A DNA stretch of 64,000 nt from Rhizobium metallidurans. GTDB lineage: Bacteria > Pseudomonadota > Alphaproteobacteria > Rhizobiales > Rhizobiaceae. The notes beneath the pieces are model-generated. The model saw nothing but the letters and a program-made list of their open reading frames with translations. It did no database searches and was not told the origin of the DNA. A program made the translations under genes and the position numbers. Within the stretch, counting starts at the first letter, position 1. The number at the start of each line of letters is the position of its first letter. Positions 51,655-60,454 of this stretch are shown here, piece by piece. The stretch lies in NCBI RefSeq assembly GCF_014196505.1, contig NZ_JACIDW010000001.1:248001-312000 (forward strand), given 5' to 3'.

Positions 51655-52545
51655 ATGGGTAATTCTGTGCTGCGAGAATTGATCGATCGTGGACCGTCCA
51701 TGCGCACGGTTTCCCTGCCACGCGGCCGACAATCCCTGCACACCATGCCGACAAGCACCGGTTACGAGGTGCGTGAGAATGCTACCTATGACTGGGACGG
51801 ACGCAAGCGTGGGCAGACGCCTTTTACCGTGTTGCAGCATACGATCAGCGGCGCGGGCAACCTGCGTTACGAGAATCGAGAACTGCGGGTGAAAGAGGGC
51901 GAGACGCTGCTCGTGCTGGTACCGCACAACCACCGCTACTGGCTGGAGGACGGCGATCGCTGGGAATTTTTCTGGATATCGATGAACGGCGAGGAGGCGC
52001 TGCGCATTCACCGATCCATCCTCGCCGTTACGGGTCCGATCCTGAAGCTGCAGCCGCAGACGATCGAGCACCTCGCTGATTGCAGCCTGCGCCTGATATC
52101 GGGCGCCGAAACGCCGGGACTGGCATCGTCGATCGCCTACGAGGCGGCCATGGCGCTCTATGACGACGTGTTCGGATCGCATCCCGTGTTCAGCGAGGAA
52201 TACCGGACGATGCAGCACGTGATCGACTACATCACCGACAATCTGGAAAAGCCGCTGCCGGTGGAGGACCTCGCCAGGGTGGCAGGCCTCAGCCGCGCGC
52301 ATTTCTCGCGCATGTTCGCCGCTAACGAAGGACTGCCGCCCGCCGAATACGTGCTGCAGAAGCGGCTGAAGCGCGCCGTCAAGCTGCTGACGAAGACCGC
52401 TCACATGCCGGTCAAGGAGGTCGCCATCCGCTCGGGCTTCGAGGACGCCAACTACTTCTCCAAGGTGTTCCGCCGCGTCTATGGCACCAACCCGACGGAA
52501 TTCCGCACGACGGGCATGTATGCAAGCGTCGGCAAGGCTCGCTGA
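51655..52545 (+). CDS. agpT: AraC-family transcriptional regulator of alpha-galactoside use
   Basis: A 296-residue regulator: an N-terminal cupin ligand-binding domain (about residues 20-140, GAGNLRYENRELRVKEGETL) and a C-terminal double HTH (about 190-290: VEDLARVAGLSRAHFSRMF and VKEVAIRSGFEDANYFSKVF, ending GTNPTEFR). It is divergent from the agp operon, which is the position of agpT in S. meliloti as I recall it, so alpha-galactoside-dependent activation is expected. Confidence 0.88.
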   Translation: MGNSVLRELIDRGPSMRTVSLPRGRQSLHTMPTSTGYEVRENATYDWDGRKRGQTPFTVLQHTISGAGNLRYENRELRVKEGETLLVLVPHNHRYWLEDGDRWEFFWISMNGEEALRIHRSILAVTGPILKLQPQTIEHLADCSLRLISGAETPGLASSIAYEAAMALYDDVFGSHPVFSEEYRTMQHVIDYITDNLEKPLPVEDLARVAGLSRAHFSRMFAANEGLPPAEYVLQKRLKRAVKLLTKTAHMPVKEVAIRSGFEDANYFSKVFRRVYGTNPTEFRTTGMYASVGKAR

Positions 52546-52571
52546 CAGCGGTCGCCATCATCAGGGCAAGA

Positions 52572-53021
52572 TCAGTCCCCAGGCTTTTCCGGCGCCGCGC
52601 CATGATTGGCGTCCGGCGACGGTGGCGCGGATGGCAGCGGCCGCGACCCGACGTAGAAAGCGCAGCATCCAATCAAGAAGCCGACGAAAAGCGCGAGCAA
52701 TATGCCGGGGCGGGCGGCAAGATAGAACATGACGTAGCCCGCCGCCATGCCGGTCAGCGCCATGGCCTTGGCGCGCCGCGATATCGCGCCTTGGTCATGC
52801 CACGCACGCAGCGTCGGTCCGAACGTCGGGTGGTTCAGCACCCAGGCTTCGAGGCGCGGCGACGACCGCGTGAAGCACCAGACGGCCAGGATCAGGAAAA
52901 TGGTCGTCGGCATCAGCGGCAGCAGCGCGCCGATGAACGCGAGGACCAGCATCAGGATGCCAAGGACGAAATATCCCGCACGCAGAGTGTAGGAGGTGAC
53001 GCGGCCGGGTTTCACAGACAT
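52572..53021 (-). CDS. YbaN-family (DUF454) small membrane protein
   Basis: A 149-residue inner-membrane protein. The DUF454 pattern is visible: the first span (YFVLGILMLVLAFIGALLPL), then MPTTIFLILAVWCFTRSSPR and ILNHPTFGP-like NHPTFGPTLRAWHDQGAISR, then two more spans. Function unknown; members are widespread in Proteobacteria. The ATG at 53021 has only a weak GGAAG site. Convergent with agpT. Confidence 0.85.
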   Translation of the reverse strand: MSVKPGRVTSYTLRAGYFVLGILMLVLAFIGALLPLMPTTIFLILAVWCFTRSSPRLEAWVLNHPTFGPTLRAWHDQGAISRRAKAMALTGMAAGYVMFYLAARPGILLALFVGFLIGCCAFYVGSRPLPSAPPSPDANHGAAPEKPGD

Positions 53022-53106
53022 CTTCCGGTTTATAGAGGACTGAATATCCCTTTCACGACACTGTCGTGGAATGCAAGATGCATGGAGGGTTTTCGGCTGA
53101 ACGACC

Positions 53107-53424
53107 CTACTCCGCCGCTTCCCGCAGCGTCGGTGGCTCGACATCGTGAGGTGGGTCGGCGTCGGGAAACAGATTGTGCCGCAGGCCGGCCAGCGCCATC
53201 AGGATCGCCGCCGGCGACGCAAGGAGGCCGCGAACCGTATCGAGCGCGGTGTCGAGCGCCCGCGGGAGCGACGAGGCTGGCTGCGCCTCGGCCCTGCACC
53301 TGCTCCGGCACCTCGAGACGCCGACATCGAGGCGGCGTACCGCGTTCTGGATGCCATCGTAAGGGGCAGCAGCGAAAATTCTACCGTTGATTGAGCTGTA
53401 AAAGAAACGATATAAAACCGTCAC
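53107..53424 (-). CDS. Doubtful small hypothetical protein
   Basis: An open frame of up to 105 codons beginning at GTG 53424 without a ribosome-binding site. The last 60 codons (ALDTVRGLLASPAAILMALA, then AGLRHNLFPDADPPHD) have a codon pattern like the genes around it, so the true start may be internal. No family is recognised. It could be a remnant of a larger gene. Confidence 0.35.
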   Translation of the reverse strand: MTVLYRFFYSSINGRIFAAAPYDGIQNAVRRLDVGVSRCRSRCRAEAQPASSLPRALDTALDTVRGLLASPAAILMALAGLRHNLFPDADPPHDVEPPTLREAAE

Positions 53425-53631
53425 AAATAAAGAGCATCAAACGAACAAGGATGAATAGTTTCATCAACTATTGCTGTCATTATTGCAACAGCAACCGAAT
53501 TAAATAGAAATTTTCAGTCAATACATCATTTTGAATGCACACATTTTATTTGCCTGAATATTTTTACTGCTATAAAAGACATTCAAAATAAAAAACACCA
53601 CCCCGGAAACGCCCTTCAAGTTACCTGCAGC
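53425..53631 (+). promoter_or_regulatory. AT-rich control region of the beta-glucan operon
   Basis: About 200 bp that are strikingly AT-rich compared with the rest of the window, with stretches such as AATTAAATAGAAATTTTCAG and ATTTTATTTGCCTGAATATT. There is no coding frame I can support. It should hold the promoter of the operon at 53632, and its composition would suit binding of an H-NS-like silencer (MucR/Ros type). No single promoter can be fixed. Confidence 0.5.
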
Positions 53632-55041
53632 ATGATGATGTCAGGATTGAAGAAAATGAAGGCCGCAACCACGAGTATCGATCCGAGGGACCGTAAGATA
53701 CTGTCTGTATCGCGTATCCTGGGTTATGCGTTCGCATTTATGCTGATCTTCATCATCGCGATGGCGATGATTCCCAACCAGTTTTTCATCGTCTCGACAC
53801 GGGCGGTGATCAACGCACCGGTGCAGCTGATCGCCTCGCCTATCTATGGCAGGGTGGACAAGATTTCGCTGCAGGTCGGACAGGTCGTCAATCTCGGCGA
53901 TGTCATGGCGACCGTATCCAATCCCAACCAGGACCAGACATCGCTGACCGGGTTGCGGCTCGAGAAGCTGGATCTGACCGAAAAGCTCAACAACACGACC
54001 AGCGTGGCGGCCGAGCGCACCGAGCAGCTCAACAAGGTCAAGACGCAAATCGACAGCGTCAAGGCCGGCGTCTTGAGCGAGTTGTCGGCGGTGATCGTCA
54101 ATTCCCAATTCAATGTGCAGACCTATCAGGCCCGCCTCAACGAGCAGGACGCGCTCTTGCTGCGGCAACAGACGCTGCTCAAGAAGGGTCTGATATCGGA
54201 CACGAGCCTCGAGCCGCAGCGTCAGAAGCGCAACGCCGCCCAGGCCGAACTCGATTCCGCCAAGGGCGAACTGCGTCGAAACGAAATCGTGCAATCGCTC
54301 GTCGGCCGCGACATCTATACCGGCGGCACCGTCGCCGCCAATCTGCTGACACTCGAGATGCAGCGGACGAAGCTCGCGGGCGACATCGCCGAGGACAATA
54401 TCGAAATCAACCAGATGACGGAGCGCAAGCAACAGGTCGAAAACCTGATCGCGCGTGAGGAAGGACGCCTGGGCAAGACGGGAGCGGCCGAGGTCACCGC
54501 CGAACGCTACGGCCAGATCGTCAGCGTCGACGCATCCTTCGGCGATTTCGTCATGCAGGGCCAGCCCGTTGCCAAGTCTCTCGACTGCACCGAAGCTTTC
54601 GCCGCGGCCGTCTACCGAAGCCGCGACGTGACCGCGCTCGAGATCGGCACGCCCGCCATGGTCAACTTCCGCAGCCTTGGCGTGAAGCGCAGCGGGCGCA
54701 TCTACAAAATCGTCCGATACTTCAATTCCGGCCCAGAGAACCGCTATTTCGCGAAATTTCCCGAGGCCGAAGGTCATGAGGTCTATGTTCTCGTCAAGAT
54801 CGATGAGCAGACCGCTGAGGACGGCAGCGTGGCCAAGCAGAACAACGACAAATTCTTCGGCTGCAACGTCGGCGAAGAGGTCATTGTCTCGCTCGGTGAG
54901 ACGATTACCTCGCGTATCGCGCGGTACTCGAAGGCCGTCGTTGCCGGGCTGACGTCACCGGTCAGCATTCTCTCCGCATCCGCATCGCTGGACAAGACCA
55001 CCGGCCCGCGATTGCCGGCCGACAAGACCGCGACACCCTGA
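53632..55041 (+). CDS. HlyD-type membrane protein of a beta-glucan operon
   Basis: A 469-residue protein with one membrane span (about residues 28-50), a lipoyl-like hairpin (VDKISLQVGQVVNLGDVMATV), a long coiled coil (about 110-290) and a second beta domain with ITSRIARYSKAV near the end. It resembles membrane fusion proteins encoded with exopolysaccharide synthases; BgsB of S. meliloti is the model I have in mind. The first ATG (53632) has no clear site, while the ATG at 53656 has AGGA before it and may be the real start. First gene of a three-gene operon with a glycosidase-like protein and a GT2 synthase. Confidence 0.78.
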   Translation: MMMSGLKKMKAATTSIDPRDRKILSVSRILGYAFAFMLIFIIAMAMIPNQFFIVSTRAVINAPVQLIASPIYGRVDKISLQVGQVVNLGDVMATVSNPNQDQTSLTGLRLEKLDLTEKLNNTTSVAAERTEQLNKVKTQIDSVKAGVLSELSAVIVNSQFNVQTYQARLNEQDALLLRQQTLLKKGLISDTSLEPQRQKRNAAQAELDSAKGELRRNEIVQSLVGRDIYTGGTVAANLLTLEMQRTKLAGDIAEDNIEINQMTERKQQVENLIAREEGRLGKTGAAEVTAERYGQIVSVDASFGDFVMQGQPVAKSLDCTEAFAAAVYRSRDVTALEIGTPAMVNFRSLGVKRSGRIYKIVRYFNSGPENRYFAKFPEAEGHEVYVLVKIDEQTAEDGSVAKQNNDKFFGCNVGEEVIVSLGETITSRIARYSKAVVAGLTSPVSILSASASLDKTTGPRLPADKTATP

Positions 55042-55084
55042 AGGGCCAAGCTGAACGTTCACCTGCGTATCGCGAGGGGCGAAA

Positions 55085-56410
55085 ATGAAGGGCATGAACT
55101 CGTCAATGCATGAGGTTTGGCGCGGGTTGGTCGCATCGCTGCTGGCCGCGCTGCTGCTTTCAATCGCAATCGGCACTGCCAAGGCTGATGATACCGAGAC
55201 CAAGCAGCTCGCCTGCTCGATGTGCGATGCGCTGGCGGCGAGAATGACGGGGGAGCCTGAGCAGCCCTTCGTGTTCCGCAGTTACGAGCCGGCCAATGGC
55301 GGCTCGGCGCTGCACCCGTCGCTGGAGAACACGGGCTTCACCTACGACAACGCGCTCGTGATGATGGCGCTCTACGGCTGTCAGCGCAAAGCCGAGGCCC
55401 GCCGGGTTGCCGATGCGCTGGTGGTCGCGCTCGAGACCGACCGCCGCTACAACGACGGGCGGCTGCGCAACGCCTACCGTTCGGGTCCCGTCATCCCGGG
55501 CAAGGACGGCATGCTGCTTCCGGGCTATTGGAGCACGGCCAGTAATTCCTGGGTTGAGGACGGCTATCAGGTCGGCACGGCCACCGGCAGCACCGCCTGG
55601 GGCGCGCTCGCCATGCTTATGGCCTACGAAGAGACCAACCAGCAGGCCTATCTCGACGCCGCCCGCAAGATCATGACCTGGATCCATCGCAACACCGCGG
55701 ACCCGAAGAATGTCGGCTATCTCGGCGGCTTCTTCGGTCACGAACCGACGCCGGAGCGGATGACCTGGAAATCGACGGAGCATAACCTCGATATCTACGC
55801 CGCCGACAGCTGGCTTGCCCGGCTGGACCCGGGAGGCGACTGGGCATATCAGGGCGACAGCGCCCTGCAGTTTCTCAAAGCCATGTGGAACGAGGCCGAG
55901 GGTCGCTTCTACATCGGCAGCGCTCCCGACAGCAACGCACCCAATGTGGCCATGTCGGGCCTCGATGCCGAACTCTGGCCATTGATCGCGGTTCCCGAGT
56001 TCAAGTCCAAGGCCGGCCGCGTCATGGAATGGACCGATGTCAACCACGGGGTGGACGGCGGCTACGATTTCAACAGCGACCGCGACGGCATCTGGCTCGA
56101 GGGCACGGCGCAGGCGGCCCTGGTGTTTCGCGAGATCGGGCGCCCCGAAAGGGCCGAACCGCTTTTCGCCACGATCGCCAAGCAGCGCGCGCCCAATGGC
56201 CTCGTCTACGCCACGGCGAACGAACAGCTGACAACGGGCCTGCAGGTCGGGCCGAACTCCGCGCCCGGCGACTTCAAATACTACCGGCTGCCGCATGTGG
56301 GTGCGACCGGTTGGGCCGTTCTCGCCGCTCTCGGCATCAACCCCTTCGTCGGCCGCAACGGCCAGGCGACGACCAGCAGCAAGGATAGTCCATGTCCCCC
56401 GAAGTCGTAA
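55085..56410 (+). CDS. Exported six-hairpin glycosidase-like protein
   Basis: A 441-residue exported protein with a signal peptide (cleavage near AKADD). The mature part is rich in helical hairpins typical of (alpha/alpha)6-barrel glycosidases and related to GH8-like fold: FTYDNALVMMALYGCQRKAE, GSTAWGALAMLMAYEETN, TEHNLDIYAADSW and DGIWLEGTAQAALVF. Asp in TYDNA and Glu in STEHN are the likeliest catalytic pair. A periplasmic glucanase that trims the polymer made by the next gene is the natural role. It overlaps that gene by 19 bp. Confidence 0.72.
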   Translation: MKGMNSSMHEVWRGLVASLLAALLLSIAIGTAKADDTETKQLACSMCDALAARMTGEPEQPFVFRSYEPANGGSALHPSLENTGFTYDNALVMMALYGCQRKAEARRVADALVVALETDRRYNDGRLRNAYRSGPVIPGKDGMLLPGYWSTASNSWVEDGYQVGTATGSTAWGALAMLMAYEETNQQAYLDAARKIMTWIHRNTADPKNVGYLGGFFGHEPTPERMTWKSTEHNLDIYAADSWLARLDPGGDWAYQGDSALQFLKAMWNEAEGRFYIGSAPDSNAPNVAMSGLDAELWPLIAVPEFKSKAGRVMEWTDVNHGVDGGYDFNSDRDGIWLEGTAQAALVFREIGRPERAEPLFATIAKQRAPNGLVYATANEQLTTGLQVGPNSAPGDFKYYRLPHVGATGWAVLAALGINPFVGRNGQATTSSKDSPCPPKS

Positions 56411-58554
56411 CCTTGTCGGACTCGATTCTCTTCTCACTGCTGGCGATCGCCCTGATCGTGGGCTGCGCCTGGCTGCTGGATGCAAGTCGCGGCAAGGATC
56501 GGGTCATTTTCGGCACGATCCTGATCGTCATGCTCCTGAACTACCTGTATTTCCGCATCACCAAGACCCTGCCCGATTTCGAGTGGAGCCCCTACGCGAT
56601 CTGGCCGCGCTTCTATCTCGGCTTCGAGGTGGTCGTCATCTTCTACACGGTGCTGTCGATCGTCTTCTTTTTCAAACGGACCGACCACAGCGGCGCCGCC
56701 GACGCCAGCGAAGCGCTCATCGCGCAGCATTCGCGGCACCCGGCCGTCGATGTCTTCATCTGCACCTACAATGAAGAGCTCTCCATTCTGGAGCGCACGA
56801 TCCTCGCCGCCAAGGCGATCGACTACAGCAATTTCGCGGTTTGGATCCTGGATGACGGACGCCGCGACTGGCTGGAAGACTACTGCAACGAGATCGGCGT
56901 GCGCTATCTTAGGCGCAGCGACAATGTCGGCGCCAAGGGCGGCAACATCAACAACGCGGTCAGGCGCTCCGCCGAAGAGACCAACGCGCCCTTCATCCTC
57001 ATTCTCGACGCCGATTTCGCGCCGCAGCGCGGCATCCTGAAACGGACGGTAGGCCAGTTCATCGATACTGAAATCGGCCTGATCCAGACGCCACAGTTCT
57101 ACTACAATGCCGATCCCGTCCAGCATAACCTGCTGGCCTCGAAGGCATGGGTCGACGATCAGCGCATCTTCTTCGACGTCATGCAACCCTCCAAGGACGG
57201 CTGGGGCGCCGCCTTCTGCGTCGGCACGTCATGCATCGTGCGCCGCGATGCCCTGGAACTGATCGGCGGCATGCCGCAGGAAACGGTGACGGAAGACATT
57301 CACCTCACCTACCGTCTGATGCAGAAGGGCTTGAAGACGCGCTGGCTCAACGAACGCCTGAGCGTTGGCCTCTCGGCGGAAAGCCTCTCTGGCTATATCA
57401 CCCAGCGCTGCCGCTGGTGCCTGGGCACGATACAGGTGGCACTGCTTAAGGATGGGCCCTTCCTTGGCCGCGGCTACACGCTGATGCAGCGGCTGCACTA
57501 TTTTCACGGCCTGCTCTTCTGGTTCTGCCGCCCCTTCATCCTGCTCCTGATGGCGGCGCCGCTGCTCTTCTATTTCCTCGGCCTTCCCGCCATCCTGATG
57601 GAGCCGGAGGCGTTCTTCCTCTATGCGCTGCCGATGGTCGCGGCCATGTGGACGTTCCATTCCTGGGTTTCAGGACGGCGCAGCCTGCCGCTGTTTACCG
57701 AGGTGTCGCAGATGGTGTCGGCGATCCCGATCACCATCGCCCTGGTCCACGCCCTGTTCCATCCGTTCGGCCGCCCCTTCAAGGTCACGGCCAAGGGCGA
57801 GGATCGTGGACGCGTGGAAATACTGTACCCGATCGCCGCGACGTTTTTCGCCATCATCGTGCTGACCTTCATCGGCATGCTCAACGGGCCGTTGCTCAGC
57901 ACTTACAACGATCTCGACGGTTTCAGCATCGCCTGGGGCATGGTCGTCATGGTCTACGCCTTTGTCTCGATGCTCGTCTGCATCGAACTCCCCCGCGCAC
58001 CACTGGAGAAGCTTGAGCTTTCGCTTGCACGCGAAGCCCAGATCGCCAGCGGCGGGAAGGCGTCACGTTGCATGATCGATACGATCTCTGTCGATACCGC
58101 CAGGATCACGATGAACGAGGATAGCGCGCTCAGCCAGATGCGCCTCGGCGACATCCTGATCTTCGCGCCCTTCGACAACTTCGACGTCGCCGGGCAGATC
58201 ACGAGCATGGACCGCGCGAATGCCGGTCTGTCGCTTGCCATCGTCGCCGTTCGCGACAGGCGCGACGACTACGAGATCAGGAAAGGCGCCGAGGATATCA
58301 GGCGCAAGATGGTCCAGCGCATGTTCAGCGAAATGCCCGAGGTGATGCCGGCGCGAGCCTTCCCCATTCTCGCCATCCAGGGACTGATGCAGCGCATGTT
58401 CGCGCGGCCAGCGGTCCTGATCGGCGACCTCGAGCCCTATACGCTGAACGGGCGCGAAGCGCCGCGCAAGTTCCACAAGCCGCGCTTCTTCTCACCGAAG
58501 GTTCCGCTGCTGCAACTCGGCGGCGGAGCGGTGCCGCCGGCCGCGGCCGAGTGA
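56392..58554 (+). CDS. GT2 cellulose-synthase-like beta-glucan synthase
   Basis: A 720-residue inner-membrane processive glycosyltransferase. The catalytic motifs are DD at 154-155 (WILDDGRRD), DAD at 206-208, TED at 300-302 and QRCRW at 338-342 (the Q-x-x-R-W motif). Three or four spans precede the GT domain and several follow (GLLFWFCRPFILLLMAAPLL onward). The C-terminal region after about 550 is not a typical PilZ domain (no RxxxR plus DxSxxG that I can see), as in the c-di-GMP-regulated mixed-linkage glucan synthase BgsA of S. meliloti. Product: cellulose-like or mixed-linkage beta-glucan; curdlan is less likely. Confidence 0.82.
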   Translation: MSPEVVTLSDSILFSLLAIALIVGCAWLLDASRGKDRVIFGTILIVMLLNYLYFRITKTLPDFEWSPYAIWPRFYLGFEVVVIFYTVLSIVFFFKRTDHSGAADASEALIAQHSRHPAVDVFICTYNEELSILERTILAAKAIDYSNFAVWILDDGRRDWLEDYCNEIGVRYLRRSDNVGAKGGNINNAVRRSAEETNAPFILILDADFAPQRGILKRTVGQFIDTEIGLIQTPQFYYNADPVQHNLLASKAWVDDQRIFFDVMQPSKDGWGAAFCVGTSCIVRRDALELIGGMPQETVTEDIHLTYRLMQKGLKTRWLNERLSVGLSAESLSGYITQRCRWCLGTIQVALLKDGPFLGRGYTLMQRLHYFHGLLFWFCRPFILLLMAAPLLFYFLGLPAILMEPEAFFLYALPMVAAMWTFHSWVSGRRSLPLFTEVSQMVSAIPITIALVHALFHPFGRPFKVTAKGEDRGRVEILYPIAATFFAIIVLTFIGMLNGPLLSTYNDLDGFSIAWGMVVMVYAFVSMLVCIELPRAPLEKLELSLAREAQIASGGKASRCMIDTISVDTARITMNEDSALSQMRLGDILIFAPFDNFDVAGQITSMDRANAGLSLAIVAVRDRRDDYEIRKGAEDIRRKMVQRMFSEMPEVMPARAFPILAIQGLMQRMFARPAVLIGDLEPYTLNGREAPRKFHKPRFFSPKVPLLQLGGGAVPPAAAE

Positions 58555-58579
58555 TCCGGCCTGTCCATACGGAAAGCAA

Positions 58580-58606
58580 ATGCCGGACCTCCTCGAGGCC
58601 CGGCAT
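58580..58606. terminator. Hairpin between convergent genes
   Basis: ATGCCGG / CCGGCAT with nested CCTC / GAGG between the synthase stop (58554) and the convergent stop at 58640. Probably acts in both directions. Confidence 0.65.
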
Positions 58607-58639
58607 CTCTGTTGGCGGGTAGTCTTTGGGCAAAGCGAT

Positions 58640-59662
58640 TCAGCGCCAACCCAGGGCGGGAGCGACGTGGGTCAGGATCTGCTCGACCACATGCGCGTTG
58701 TAATCGACGCCCAGCTGATTGGGCACGGTCAGCAGCAAGGTGTCGGCCTCGGCGATCGCTTCGTCCTTGGCCAGCTGCTTCACGAGGGCATCGGGCTCGG
58801 CGGCATAGCTGCGGCCGAAGATCGCCCGCGTCTTCTCATCGATGAAGCCGATCTTGTCGTCGCCCTGACCGCTACCGCCGAAATAGGCCCGGTCGCGGTC
58901 GTCAACCAGCGCGAAAATGCTGCGGCTGACGGAGACACGCGGCGTGCGCGCATGACCCGCTTCCTTCCAGGCTTCGCGGTAAGCGCGAATCTGCGCGGCC
59001 TGCTGCACATGGAAAGGCTCGCCGGTCTCGTCGTCCTTCAGCGTCGAGCTCTGCAGGTTCATGCCGAGCTTCGCCGCCCAGACTGCCGTCGCGTTCGACC
59101 CGGAGCCCCACCAGATACGCTCGCGCAGGCCCTCGGAGTGCGGCTCGAGACGCAACAGACCGGGAGGATTGGGGAACATCGGACGCGGGTTCGGCTGGGC
59201 GAAACCTTCGCCGCGCAGAACGTCGAGCAGGACTTCGGCATGGCGGCGGCCGATATCGGCATCGGAACCACCCTCGGGCGGCTGATATCCGAAATAACGC
59301 CAGCCATCGATCACCTGCTCCGGCGAGCCGCGGCTGATGCCAAGCTGCAACCGGCCTCCGGAAATAAGGTCGGCGGCGCCGGCGTCCTCGGCCATGTAAA
59401 GCGGGTTCTCGTAGCGCATGTCGATGACGCCTGTGCCGATCTCGATACGGCTGGTCTTGGCGCCGATCGCGGCAAGCAAGGGGAACGGCGAAGCGAGCTG
59501 GCGAGCAAAGTGGTGAGCGCGGAAATAGGCGCCATCAGCCCCAAGCTCCTCGACAGCGACCGCGAGATCGATGGATTGCAGAAGCGCATCGCCAGCCGAG
59601 CGCGTTCCGGATTGCGGCGACGGTGTCCAATGTCCGAACGAGAGGAAGCCGATTTTCTTCAT
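58640..59662 (-). CDS. Luciferase-like (LLM class) flavin-dependent oxidoreductase
   Basis: A 340-residue cytoplasmic enzyme of the bacterial luciferase-like family, which uses reduced FMN or F420. Core features are AVAVEELGADGAYFRAHHFA, RIEIGTGVIDMRYENPLYMA and GRLQLGISRGSPEQVI. The substrate is unknown. Convergent with the beta-glucan synthase gene; the upstream region is the anti-SD RNA locus. Confidence 0.85.
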   Translation of the reverse strand: MKKIGFLSFGHWTPSPQSGTRSAGDALLQSIDLAVAVEELGADGAYFRAHHFARQLASPFPLLAAIGAKTSRIEIGTGVIDMRYENPLYMAEDAGAADLISGGRLQLGISRGSPEQVIDGWRYFGYQPPEGGSDADIGRRHAEVLLDVLRGEGFAQPNPRPMFPNPPGLLRLEPHSEGLRERIWWGSGSNATAVWAAKLGMNLQSSTLKDDETGEPFHVQQAAQIRAYREAWKEAGHARTPRVSVSRSIFALVDDRDRAYFGGSGQGDDKIGFIDEKTRAIFGRSYAAEPDALVKQLAKDEAIAEADTLLLTVPNQLGVDYNAHVVEQILTHVAPALGWR

Positions 59663-59804
59663 GATTTAGCACCGTGGCAGCGTGATTGACGAATGCAAGC
59701 TTCATCGCACAGTTCCGGCGGCGGATACAGGTCCGCGTGTGTGACCACAGTGTCAACGCGTCATCGCGTCGAGCGTCAGCTTGACGTCGACAAGCATGGT
59801 CCAG

Positions 59805-59965
59805 AATCGAAAAAGCCTGCCGCGGGAGGAGGTGCGGCAGGCTTTCGAAAAGAACCGAACAACAGCTGGGAGGAGGAGTGCTGTTGTTCCTCAGGCGACC
59901 CTGGGAGGAGGAGTGGGGCGCCTGAACCACGAAGCTCTGCGGGAGGAGGTGCATCGCTTCGTTGA
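59805..59965 (-). ncRNA. Tandem anti-Shine-Dalgarno hairpin RNA (cuckoo/CcsR/alpha-r14 type)
   Basis: On the minus strand four hairpins follow each other, each with CCTCCTCCC in its loop: 59929-59962, 59891-59925, 59857-59889 and 59812-59845. Stems are perfect or have one symmetric mismatch: ACGAAGC-TC-TGC, TCAGGCG-A-CCC, GAACAACAGC and AAAGCCTGCCGC. The last is followed by TTTTT, a terminator. CCUCCUCCC loops can pair with Shine-Dalgarno sequences. Known alphaproteobacterial RNAs of this type lie downstream of a DUF1127 gene, as here. It may be one RNA or be cut into two units of two hairpins. No protein is encoded in the 478-bp gap 59663-60140. Confidence 0.8.
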
Positions 59966-60017
59966 AAATGACTATATCCGGTTTCTGTTCATTTTGTAGG
60001 CATTATTGTGCAGTGCA

Positions 60018-60061
60018 GCCATGCATCAGGCGCATGGAATAAAAACCAACGCATGCATGGC
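60018..60061. repeat. Inverted repeat upstream of the anti-SD RNA
   Basis: GCCATGCAT (60018-60026) and ATGCATGGC (60053-60061) form a perfect 9-bp inverted repeat between the DUF1127 terminator and the first anti-SD hairpin. A possible processing site or operator. Confidence 0.4.
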
Positions 60062-60084
60062 GTATTTCTCAGACCGAAACACAG

Positions 60085-60113
60085 AAACGCCCGCTGCGAT
60101 CGAGCGGGCGTTT
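60085..60113. terminator. Terminator downstream of the DUF1127 gene
   Basis: AAACGCCCGCT / AGCGGGCGTTT, an 11-bp perfect stem with a 7-nt loop. On the minus strand it follows the DUF1127 stop by about 28 bp and would separate it partly from the anti-SD RNA; on the plus strand five T follow. Confidence 0.75.
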
Positions 60114-60140
60114 TTGAAGGCAAATGGATTTGCGAAAGAC

Positions 60141-60287
60141 TTACAGCGCCACGGAAGCGCGGGCTACGGCGCGAATGTCGCTGCGGGCGATGCCGAGGTC
60201 ATTCAGTTCGCGGTTGCTCATCCGGCCGAGTTCGGTAACGGTCTGACGGTACTTGCGCCAGTTGTTCAGGCTGCGTGCTACGTTCAT
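60141..60287 (-). CDS. DUF1127 small arginine-rich protein
   Basis: A 48-residue protein read directly from the sequence: MNVARSLNNWRKYRQTVTEL begins it, followed by the DUF1127 core MSNRELNDLGIARSDIRAVA. Such proteins are conserved in alphaproteobacteria; members bind RNA or affect phosphate, carbon or stress metabolism, and the best-known one (CcaF1) accompanies anti-SD small RNAs. The ATG at 60287 follows AAGGGGATCACC. The 167-bp gap up to 60454 should hold the promoter shared with the RNA locus downstream. Confidence 0.88.
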   Translation of the reverse strand: MNVARSLNNWRKYRQTVTELGRMSNRELNDLGIARSDIRAVARASVAL

Positions 60288-60454
60288 GGTGATCCCCTTT
60301 CCTGAGGTTCGTTTGACGTCAGCAACCGTAATTGGCTCCGGCGTCGTTTGATGTCGCTAACATAGGGGCTCCTTTCCAAGCAAAACAGCGATAATGCGTC
60401 ACGCCACCCATGCATGAAATGCAGAGGTCCGCCTGCCGAGGAAAAGTATCGGAG

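Noticed and set aside
59822..59950. Repeated GGGAGGAGG on the plus strand as ribosome-binding sites or a CRISPR-like array
   Set aside because: No coding frames follow them, the units are hairpins of different stem sequence, and the minus-strand reading explains all four copies.
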